Origin: Pseudomonadota bacterium | GTDB lineage: Bacteria; SAR324; XYD2-FULL-50-16; JAHJRI01 | DNA length: 8,190 nt | Direction: 5' to 3' | NCBI GenBank assembly: GCA_022360105.1 | Contig: JAKSDL010000020.1 | Coordinates: 1-8,190 of the forward strand | Part shown: positions 1 to 5,364 of the stretch, one piece after another | How the letters are laid out: the number at the start of each line of letters is the position of its first letter | Position numbering within the stretch: position 1 is the stretch's first letter | The notes under the pieces: generated by a model | The model's database searches: none | What the model saw: only the letters and a program-made list of their open reading frames with translations | Told to the model about the DNA's origin: nothing | Made by a program: the position numbers and the translations under genes

Positions 1-1
1 G

Positions 2-142
2 CTCCATCAACTTGAACTCTACAGGAAACTTTTGGATAAAGATTCTGCGATCAGAGTTTTCCCTGACATCAGAAGTAATTTATATAACCAGACACCGAGG
101 GCTTATGCACGGCTTGTCACCAAAAAATCTCTTCTCTTCTAA
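2..142 (+). CDS. 3' end of an unidentified protein (partial)
   Basis: The frame starting at base 2 is open from the window edge to a TAA at 140-142, giving the last 46 residues of a protein. The tail is polar and basic (it contains RVFPDIRSNLYNQ and ends in TKKSLLF), with no membrane segment and no motif I can assign. A second frame (from base 3) is also open, to a TAG at 144-146, but its composition looks less protein-like, and no reverse frame stays open. The gene is convergent with lpxD, 355 bases away. I do not recognise the family. Confidence 0.42.
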   Translation, partial: LHQLELYRKLLDKDSAIRVFPDIRSNLYNQTPRAYARLVTKKSLLF

Positions 143-190
143 TTAGTGCCTGAACGAAAACCAGTTTAACCTATACCAATAAAAGCTTTA

Positions 191-223
191 AAAGCAACTT
201 GGTACTTCGAAGTATGGTGCTTT
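191..223. repeat. Palindromic hairpin centred on TACTTCGAAGTA
   Basis: Bases 203-214 read TACTTCGAAGTA, a perfect 12-base palindrome. An outer pair of arms, AAAGCA (191-196) and TGCTTT (218-223), is also complementary. The segment could fold into a hairpin with an internal loop 61-80 bases downstream of the preceding stop codon. No T-run follows directly, so it is not a textbook intrinsic terminator. Its right arm runs into the first heptad of the adjacent repeat cluster. Confidence 0.55.
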
Positions 224-303
224 CAGCAATCAGCGATCAGCTCTCAGCCGGTTTTTTCTTGCAATTGTAATGTCTTAAGCTGAAAGTTGACTGTTGACAG
301 CAC
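217..303. repeat. Inverted cluster of 7-base repeats (NNTCAGC / GYTGANN)
   Basis: Four tandem heptads occupy 221-248: TTTCAGC, AATCAGC, GATCAGC and TCTCAGC. After a 30-base spacer containing a run of six T's, three complementary heptads occupy 279-299: GCTGAAA, GTTGACT and GTTGACA. The flanks GTGC (217-220) and GCAC (300-303) also pair. In RNA, each TCAGC can pair with GCTGA or, through a G-U pair, GTTGA, so the arms form a stem in which constant 5-base blocks alternate with variable dinucleotides. The phase of seven is exact on both arms. Its function is unknown; a dispersed, genome-wide intergenic repeat is a plausible inference. Confidence 0.68.
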
Positions 304-314
304 GTTACTTTTCA

Positions 315-449
315 ATGGGAACACTTTTCATTGGAATTTCAGTCTACTTTGGTCTATTCCCAGAGCATGTTATTCGCAGCATTGCTATTGGCATGATCTT
401 CTATCTTGCGATAAAAGTCCTGATGTTGTTTGCTTCGGTTTGTTTTTAG
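315..449 (+). CDS. Possible small hydrophobic membrane protein (44 aa) or gene remnant
   Basis: An ATG at 315 opens a 44-residue frame ending in TAG (447-449). The frame is open back to 291, with an alternative TTG start at 294. The product is strongly hydrophobic, with two stretches (about residues 4-14 and 21-44) separated by a short PEHVIRS turn, as expected of one or two membrane segments. There is no clear Shine-Dalgarno sequence before either start. It begins directly after the heptad repeat. It could be a real small protein, the remnant of a larger membrane protein, or chance. I do not recognise a family. Confidence 0.28.
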   Translation: MGTLFIGISVYFGLFPEHVIRSIAIGMIFYLAIKVLMLFASVCF

Positions 450-471
450 CTGAGACAACACTGGAATTGGA

Positions 472-487
472 CAAATCCTCCGATTTG
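472..487 (-). terminator. Short hairpin just past lpxD, weak terminator candidate
   Basis: CAAATC (472-477) and GATTTG (482-487) form a perfect 6-bp stem around a 4-base loop, 11 bases beyond the lpxD stop codon. The stem is AT-rich and no T-run follows on the lpxD strand. An alternative pairing, CCGAT (480-484) with ATCGG (493-497), competes with it. It may stabilise or end the lpxD transcript, but the case is weak. Confidence 0.25.
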
Positions 488-497
488 AGCATATCGG

Positions 498-1571
498 CTA
501 TGTTTTATTCGACTCTTTTTGAAAGGCTTCCAGGCGTTTGATTCGTTCGAATAGACTGTCAAGACTGTTAATCAGTGCTTGCACCTTACGCCAGACCTCC
601 AGTGGACGGGAAGGCATACCGGCTACAATCTCATTATCGTTTGTTTTTGAGGTAACCAGAGTTCTTGCCAATAAGGTTACTTTGTTTCCCAAAACCAGAT
701 TATCACGCACCCCGGATTGCCCACCCATCATCAGATGGTCTCCGGTTTTGGTACTACCTGCAATCCCTGATTGGGCCGCAATCAGGGATGCCTCTCCTAA
801 TTCCACATTGTGTGCAATGTGAATCAGGTTATCCAGTTTTGATCCTCTTCCAATAACGGTCTCCGTAAACCGAGCTCTGTCGATTGTAGTGTTTGCTCCA
901 ATTTCCACATCATCCTCAATCACCACAACTCCAACCTGCGGTATTTTCAGGTTCCTGCCTTCTCTCTGAAAAAATCCAAATCCATCTGCTCCAATGACAA
1001 CGCCGGGATGCAGTACCACCCTGTTTCCGATGTTTGATTCTTCCCTGATGGTGACATTGGGATAAATCAGGCAATCATTTCCGATTGTCGACCCATTCAT
1101 TATTACTGTCCCTGCATGAATTACCGTATTGTCGCCAATGGACACGTTATCATATACAACAGCATTGCTATCTATCGTCACATTCTTACCCAACTTAACA
1201 TTGTCAGCTATACTGGCCCGATTACTTATCTTCCGGGTACGTGTTGATCCTGGATGCAGCATTTCAGCCGCCATACAATGATGAAGCATGGGATCATCGG
1301 AAAACAAGAGATTGTGACTTTCGCTTTTAATATCCGGAGGTACAATAATCGCCGCTTGAGGTGAAATTTTAAATTCGGAAAGCTGTTTTTTTCTGGAGTC
1401 AAAGATGCCTGCCGGAGTGGGAAGATTTGCCAGTTCACTGGGGTTTGTAATGTACGATAACCCTCCCTGATCGATATTCTCGAGCCCACAAACGTGTGTC
1501 AGCAACGTTTCACCCTTTCCGGAATATTCTAATTCCAGCCGTTCGCTTAGTGTCTTTAGTGTTATTCCCAT
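498..1571 (-). CDS. lpxD: UDP-3-O-acylglucosamine N-acyltransferase LpxD
   Basis: This cytoplasmic enzyme transfers an (R)-3-hydroxyacyl chain from acyl carrier protein to the 2-amine of UDP-3-O-acyl-glucosamine, an early step of lipid A synthesis. The 357-residue length is close to the E. coli enzyme. Residues 1-105 form the uridine-binding N-terminal domain. About residues 112-320 are imperfect hexapeptide repeats of the left-handed beta-helix (many IG, NV and VI blocks). Diagnostic motifs are GADGFGF (194-200) and HIAHN (251-255); His254 aligns with the catalytic histidine of E. coli LpxD. The C-terminal stretch [23 protein letters not shown] (327-348, quoted in part) matches the terminal helices. 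The ATG at 1571 gives a normal N-terminus but has no clear Shine-Dalgarno sequence. Unlike the common bamA-skp-lpxD-fabZ-lpxA arrangement, no envelope partner gene is adjacent: the next gene upstream is divergent and the one downstream is convergent. Confidence 0.97.
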   Translation of the reverse strand: MGITLKTLSERLELEYSGKGETLLTHVCGLENIDQGGLSYITNPSELANLPTPAGIFDSRKKQLSEFKISPQAAIIVPPDIKSESHNLLFSDDPMLHHCMAAEMLHPGSTRTRKISNRASIADNVKLGKNVTIDSNAVVYDNVSIGDNTVIHAGTVIMNGSTIGNDCLIYPNVTIREESNIGNRVVLHPGVVIGADGFGFFQREGRNLKIPQVGVVVIEDDVEIGANTTIDRARFTETVIGRGSKLDNLIHIAHNVELGEASLIAAQSGIAGSTKTGDHLMMGGQSGVRDNLVLGNKVTLLARTLVTSKTNDNEIVAGMPSRPLEVWRKVQALINSLDSLFERIKRLEAFQKESNKT

Positions 1572-1595
1572 TTCAAACCGATACTTTGTAATTTA

Positions 1596-1609
1596 ATTAT
1601 GCTAGTATA
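1596..1609 (-). promoter_or_regulatory. Candidate -10 elements for lpxD
   Basis: Read on the - strand, TATACT (1604-1609) and CATAAT (1596-1601) each match five of six bases of the TATAAT consensus, 25-38 bases upstream of the lpxD ATG. No good -35 hexamer lies at the right distance, so this is a -10-only guess in AT-rich DNA. Confidence 0.28.
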
Positions 1610-1748
1610 AAGAACTAAAATGCTTATCATCGAGAATTGCTGGACATGGCGATAGTTAATTAAAACACCAGTTCTTTTGTTTTTTTAACGAATATCGAAG
1701 AATGGATTGCAATCTTCAATTACATCATCTTGTTATCGTCTAAGTGGT

Positions 1749-1777
1749 TTGATTAACCAATCATATTTTGATAGCAT
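1749..1777 (+). promoter_or_regulatory. Weak sigma-70-like promoter candidate for the TerB-like gene
   Basis: TTGATT (1749-1754) and TAGCAT (1772-1777) are separated by 17 bases, the optimal spacing, with four of six consensus bases in each. They lie about 95 bases before the ATG at 1873 and 31 bases before the alternative ATG at 1809. The match is modest and such AT-rich DNA gives chance hits. Confidence 0.22.
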
Positions 1778-1808
1778 CTTTTTTAAATTCGATATACAAG
1801 AAAAGCAA

Positions 1809-1907
1809 ATGGCAGGCTACTTGAATAGATTCATCGGTCAATTGACGCGCTCTTCTAAGAACAGCGATTACCATGTCCAAAAAAATGAAACTTCCGGATA
1901 TAAATAA
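1809..1907 (+). other. Possible true 5' end of the TerB-like gene, out of frame by one base
   Basis: An ATG at 1809 opens a frame (MAGYLNRFIGQLTRSSKN...) that runs into the TerB-like gene and ends at TAA 1905-1907. If the run of seven A's at 1879-1885 had one base fewer, this frame would join the downstream gene exactly at its residue Met5. The result would be a continuous protein of about 205 residues. It could be a sequencing error, a slippage site or coincidence. The start lacks a clear Shine-Dalgarno sequence. Confidence 0.3.
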
Positions 1908-2427
1908 TAAAAAAGCCAACCTGAGAGTCCAATATCTTTCGTTAATCGGGTATATGGCCCGAATAGACGGCAAGTTCGATGATAAAGAGAAAAACCTGCT
2001 CAAAAAAATGGCAGATCGTTTTCAATTGTCGGAAAAAAATAAAAAACTGATCTTTACCCAGAAGAAATTTAATGAAGGGCAAATTAACGAGACTTTCCAG
2101 GAGCTTAAGAAAAACAAGCTGCATTATAGCTTCATTCTGGATTTGATTTCCATGGCCATGGCCGATGGTATGATCCTGGAACCTGAGCGAATGATGCTAT
2201 CGCAGGTGGCACGGTTAATAGGGCTAAAACACGAGGAATTTCATAATCTTATTAATTTTGTGCAAGCGACATCAAATTTAAATGATGATAATCATAACGA
2301 TCCTATGTTCCAATATGTTATTGAAATGTTTTTTGAATGGGCCAGACAAAGAGATGTTACTCTTTACAAGCAGACGACATTCGCTATCAACGATAAAGTG
2401 GATTGGTTGCTGAAAAAGGACTTATAG
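1873..2427 (+). CDS. TerB-like (DjlA N-terminal-like) helical protein
   Basis: This 184-residue soluble protein has no signal peptide or membrane segment. It carries the hallmark of the TerB / DjlA-N fold: two acidic motifs in similar helical settings, ARIDGKFDDKE (D32, G33, E39) and AMADGMILEPE (D98, G99, E105). Each has seven residues from Asp to Glu, and each is followed by a helix ending in F/L-x-L and an acidic or lysine-rich turn. Residues 135-184 are a divergent tail. TerB domains are known from tellurite-resistance proteins and as cytoplasmic, metal-binding or membrane-associated modules in varied contexts. No ter genes are nearby, so tellurite resistance should not be assumed. The start used (ATG 1873) has no Shine-Dalgarno sequence; ATG 1885 is as good, and an upstream start at 1809 would need a one-base correction. 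It is followed on the same strand, 102 bases later, by the metallo-hydrolase gene. Confidence 0.82.
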   Translation: MSKKMKLPDINNKKANLRVQYLSLIGYMARIDGKFDDKEKNLLKKMADRFQLSEKNKKLIFTQKKFNEGQINETFQELKKNKLHYSFILDLISMAMADGMILEPERMMLSQVARLIGLKHEEFHNLINFVQATSNLNDDNHNDPMFQYVIEMFFEWARQRDVTLYKQTTFAINDKVDWLLKKDL

Positions 2428-2487
2428 CTCTCAATTACGTTTCTTTCTATATTATAGACATTAGGTACCAAATAAGGAATGACTTAA

Positions 2488-2511
2488 AAAACAACTCTAA
2501 CTTGTTGTTTT
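2488..2511 (+). terminator. AT-rich hairpin between the TerB-like and metallo-hydrolase genes
   Basis: AAAACAAC (2488-2495) and GTTGTTTT (2504-2511) form a perfect 8-bp stem with an 8-base loop, followed after four bases by AATTTTTAT. It lies 60 bases after the TerB-like stop and ends 18 bases before the next ATG. The stem is mostly A-T, so termination would be weak. It could equally shape the 5' leader of the next gene. Confidence 0.3.
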
Positions 2512-2529
2512 ATCTAATTTTTATCGTTC

Positions 2530-3972
2530 ATGGCATTAATCACAAAAAGGAAAATTCTTGACGGTGTTTTTCTCTTGGAAATACCGGAAGCCGACCTGCG
2601 ACTGCTTTGCGGATGCCCATCCGACGCTATAAAGCATCTTTCCGCCAAGGGTTTGCTTCCCATGACTGAGAAAGACGGGGTCAAATACGAGTCCGGTCCC
2701 AATGCCATTCTCCTTTCAGATGTTATGATTCAAAATGGGGACCTCTGCAACCTCTCCGAATTCCCTGTTCTTCACATGTTTTACAACCAGGGCATGATCC
2801 TCCCTGGCCATCCGAATAACTCCTCCACTCCAATTTTAATCGGAAAGAAATCCTTTGTTGATGCACAAATGGACTACATTTTTGTGGGAAACTATGGATT
2901 GGTGTCGGAGCAGGAATTCAGGGAAGTTGGCGAAACACCTGAATTTGCCGCAGAGTATTTAACGATGAAACTGAAGTTTGCCCAAGGAAGATTTATTCCT
3001 TCAGACGAACTGATGACCGGTCTATATCTTAATGATGAGACTTTGGAGATTAAAAACGGTGTCTTTATTAAACGAAACAAGCTGAATCATTTTACTATCA
3101 GCTATAAAGATCAATCCGTTAAGGTTGACCTCAATTTAAAACGTCATCATAAATACCAACCTTCCTATACGCTACCCAAAGTTCGATTACCCAACTATTA
3201 CTTTGCCATCATCCATTCGGGCGAAGGCGATGGGTGGGATCACACAAGGCCTTGTTTAAGCAGCATCATTATGTATAACCGTAAGTTGTTCCTGATGGAT
3301 GCAGGACCAAACATTTTGTGGACTCTTAAATCGTTCGGTATCAAACCTCAACAAATTGAAGGAGTGTTCTTTACCCACGTTCACGATGACCATTTCGCGG
3401 GGCTTCATTCGCTCATTCACCCTAAACGCAAGATCAAGATATTTGCGACCAGCACTGTCAAATCGACCATAGTCACCAAACTCAATGCGCTGTTTAAAGG
3501 CAGTGGCTTGGATTACAACGATTGCATGCTGTTTCACGACCTGGACCGAGAAGTCTGGAACGACTATGGAGGCTTGGAAATTCAGCCGATTCCTTCAGCT
3601 CATCCAATCGACACCACAATCTTCATTTTCAGAGTAAAAGCAGGCAATGGTTATAAATCCTATGGACATTACAGCGATATTGTAGCTCTGAATTGGCTGA
3701 AAAAAATGAAGGCAAAAGCAGACAGGCCAGGGATTACGGATGAATATTACGACAAAATCAAGGAATCCTTCGAAATCAAAGTCAATGTCAAAAAAATAGA
3801 TGTAGGGGGACCGGTTGTTCACGGAGATGCGGAAGATTTTGTTGATGATGACTCCGACCGACTGGTTATGGGGCACACCCACGCTCCTTTTACATCCAGA
3901 CAGCTGGAAATTGGAGATGAAGTGGCATTTGGAGAGATCGATGTCTTGATCGACTCTAAACCTTCCGGATAG
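2530..3972 (+). CDS. Metallo-beta-lactamase-fold hydrolase with a novel N-terminal domain
   Basis: This 480-residue cytoplasmic protein has two parts. Residues 223-480 are a metallo-beta-lactamase fold of the RNase Z / class II phosphodiesterase type: a substrate-side strand ending in MDAGP (256-260), the metal motif THVHDDH (H283, H285, D287, H288), a third histidine at SAH (H358), a likely bridging aspartate in YGHYSDI (D383), and a terminal GHTH (H449, H451). All metal ligands seem present, so it is probably active. Residues 1-220 match no domain I can name. They include CGCP (27-30), a GLLP...ESGPNAILLSD segment (41-64) and FPVLHMFYNQGMILPGHP (78-95), which look conserved rather than random. 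The substrate (phosphodiester, cyclic nucleotide or RNA) cannot be told from sequence. ATG 2530 has no Shine-Dalgarno sequence. It lies between the TerB-like gene and aroA, with 114 bases before aroA. Confidence 0.92.
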   Translation: MALITKRKILDGVFLLEIPEADLRLLCGCPSDAIKHLSAKGLLPMTEKDGVKYESGPNAILLSDVMIQNGDLCNLSEFPVLHMFYNQGMILPGHPNNSSTPILIGKKSFVDAQMDYIFVGNYGLVSEQEFREVGETPEFAAEYLTMKLKFAQGRFIPSDELMTGLYLNDETLEIKNGVFIKRNKLNHFTISYKDQSVKVDLNLKRHHKYQPSYTLPKVRLPNYYFAIIHSGEGDGWDHTRPCLSSIIMYNRKLFLMDAGPNILWTLKSFGIKPQQIEGVFFTHVHDDHFAGLHSLIHPKRKIKIFATSTVKSTIVTKLNALFKGSGLDYNDCMLFHDLDREVWNDYGGLEIQPIPSAHPIDTTIFIFRVKAGNGYKSYGHYSDIVALNWLKKMKAKADRPGITDEYYDKIKESFEIKVNVKKIDVGGPVVHGDAEDFVDDDSDRLVMGHTHAPFTSRQLEIGDEVAFGEIDVLIDSKPSG

Positions 3973-4013
3973 AATTCTATTTCAAGTCTTTTATTTCTCT
4001 AATCATAATTCTG

Positions 4014-4019
4014 TACAAT
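4014..4019 (+). promoter_or_regulatory. Candidate -10 box upstream of aroA
   Basis: TACAAT matches five of six bases of the -10 consensus and lies 67 bases before the aroA ATG, in the 114-base gap after the metallo-hydrolase gene. The hexamer 17 bases upstream (TTATTT) is a poor -35. The gap otherwise shows no hairpin or leader peptide, so aroA may have its own weak promoter or read through from upstream. Confidence 0.2.
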
Positions 4020-4086
4020 CCCAAATCCTGTTTTTACCATTCACAGTAGGACAGGCACTTAGGAATTCCCAAAAAGCACAAATCTT

Positions 4087-5364
4087 ATGGAGCTTCAACA
4101 ATCACTCATCATACCTGTATCAGGTCCCATAGACGGCAGCATTCGTATTCCCGGCTCAAAAAGTCTGACCAATCGAGCACTACTTATTGCATCATTAGCA
4201 AAGGGAGAAAGCAAATTAACCGGTCTGTTACACTCCGATGATACGCACTATATGATTCAAATCTGCAAATCATTGGGGATTCATTGCGAAGTAGATGATG
4301 ACACTGTTTTTATCAATGGCTGTAATGGGTATCTGGCTCCTTGTAGTGAAGAACTATATGTTGGTAATGCAGGAACAGCTGCCCGGTTTTTGACTGCCAT
4401 GTTGCCCCTGGGAAAAGACACTTATCTTCTCAATGGTAACGAACGTATGCAGCAGCGCCCGATTAGTGATCTGATTACCACTCTCAACAGTCTGGGTGTT
4501 GAAGTGAAGGATATTAACAACACAGGCTGTCCTCCCGTGCAAATAACCGGGGGTGGCCTGAATGGTGGTGATCTTTCAATTCCTGGCGATAAAAGCTCAC
4601 AATACGTAAGCGCCATTATGATGGCAGCTCCATACGCTGCAAAAGACACCAAGATCCATATATCTGGCGAACTGGTTTCACGCACCTATGTGGAAATGAC
4701 GCAGAGAATTATGACTGATTTTGGCGCTGATTGCACTTGGCAAGGTGAGCAGGATCTTCGCATTTCTCCTCAAAAATATGTAGGGCGCAACTATGAAATT
4801 GAAGGAGATGCATCCTCAGCTTCTTATTTTTTCGGCATGGCGGCTATCACCGGTGGAAAAATCAAAGTAAAAGGTTTGACAAAAAACAGTTCGCAGGGTG
4901 ATATAGGCTTGCTGGGAATTTTAGAGAAAATGGGATGTCAGGTATCCTGGAATAAAGACCAAGTCTGCATTCAGGGAAACGACCTTTCAGCTGTGGATGT
5001 TGATATGAACACCATGAGTGATGTTGCTCCGACTTTGGCTGTTATCAGTCTTTTTGCCAAAGGTACAAGTTACATCCGCAATGTTGGTAATATGAGAATC
5101 AAGGAATGCGATAGAATCAGCGCTGTGGTTGCTGAATTAAGAAAGCTGGGAGCCTCGGTTGAAGAATGGGAAGATGGACTCAGCATTCAAGGCAATTGTA
5201 AGCTACAAGGTGCTGAATTGGAAACCTATGATGATCATCGCATGGCAATGTCGTTTTCTCTGGCCGGACTAAAGGTTCCCGAGGTGACAATTTTAGATCC
5301 TGGTTGCGTCTCAAAAACTTTTCCACGGTTTTACGATATGTTTTTGCCGCTAATCCAAGGCTGA
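4087..5364 (+). CDS. aroA: 3-phosphoshikimate 1-carboxyvinyltransferase (EPSP synthase)
   Basis: This enzyme condenses shikimate-3-phosphate with phosphoenolpyruvate to give EPSP, the penultimate step to chorismate. Its 425 residues are typical of the single-domain bacterial enzyme. Visible motifs in order: PGSKSLTNR (22-30; Lys25, Ser26 and Arg30 bind substrate), GNAGTAAR (93-100), RMQQRP (120-125), SSQYVSA (170-176), GDASSASYF (240-248), MSDVAPT (310-316; Asp312 aligns with catalytic Asp313 of E. coli), RIKECDR (337-343; Glu340 aligns with Glu341) and DDHRMAM (382-388). The PEP-site loop reads GNAGTAARF, so the glycine at 96 is kept, but position 101 is Phe instead of the Pro in E. coli. 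ATG 4087 gives the standard N-terminus, with only a weak ribosome site. Its last 34 bases overlap the end of the convergent M16 peptidase gene. Confidence 0.98.
   Translation: MELQQSLIIPVSGPIDGSIRIPGSKSLTNRALLIASLAKGESKLTGLLHSDDTHYMIQICKSLGIHCEVDDDTVFINGCNGYLAPCSEELYVGNAGTAARFLTAMLPLGKDTYLLNGNERMQQRPISDLITTLNSLGVEVKDINNTGCPPVQITGGGLNGGDLSIPGDKSSQYVSAIMMAAPYAAKDTKIHISGELVSRTYVEMTQRIMTDFGADCTWQGEQDLRISPQKYVGRNYEIEGDASSASYFFGMAAITGGKIKVKGLTKNSSQGDIGLLGILEKMGCQVSWNKDQVCIQGNDLSAVDVDMNTMSDVAPTLAVISLFAKGTSYIRNVGNMRIKECDRISAVVAELRKLGASVEEWEDGLSIQGNCKLQGAELETYDDHRMAMSFSLAGLKVPEVTILDPGCVSKTFPRFYDMFLPLIQG

Larger units (their letters stand above)
143..497. other. Convergent intergenic gap with repeats and a possible small ORF
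   Basis: This 355-base stretch separates the end of the upstream + strand gene from the end of lpxD. It contains a palindromic hairpin (191-223), an inverted heptad-repeat cluster (217-303), a small hydrophobic ORF (315-449) and a short hairpin (472-487), each listed separately. Since both flanking genes end here, no promoter is needed for them. The gap is longer than a simple pair of terminators would require. Confidence 0.7.
1572..1872. other. Divergent intergenic region between lpxD and the TerB-like gene
   Basis: This AT-rich 301-base stretch must carry the promoters of both flanking genes. Candidate sigma-70 elements are given separately for each strand. The second half (from 1809) is also readable as an open frame that may be the true 5' end of the TerB-like gene. 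I see no RNA gene, riboswitch or strong hairpin in it. Confidence 0.6.

Noticed and set aside
3..146. Alternative open frame at the left edge (frame from base 3)
   Set aside because: Open, but its composition is less protein-like than the base-2 frame; without the upstream sequence neither can be proved.
221..299. Possible CRISPR array or tRNA-like element in the heptad region
   Set aside because: Units are 7 bases with no spacers, arms are inverted, and no cloverleaf or CCA end is present.
287..541. 84-codon + strand ORF from a TTG, running into the lpxD 3' end
   Set aside because: Its start lies in the heptad repeat, it has no ribosome site, the product is Cys/His/Trp-rich and unlike a folded protein, and it overlaps lpxD antisense.
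3970..3979. TAGAATTCTA palindrome at the metallo-hydrolase stop codon
   Set aside because: Only a 10-base palindrome with no loop space and no T-run; expected by chance in AT-rich DNA.
3973..4086. Riboswitch or attenuator leader before aroA
   Set aside because: No leader peptide rich in aromatic codons, no paired terminator and antiterminator stems, and no known aptamer motif seen.
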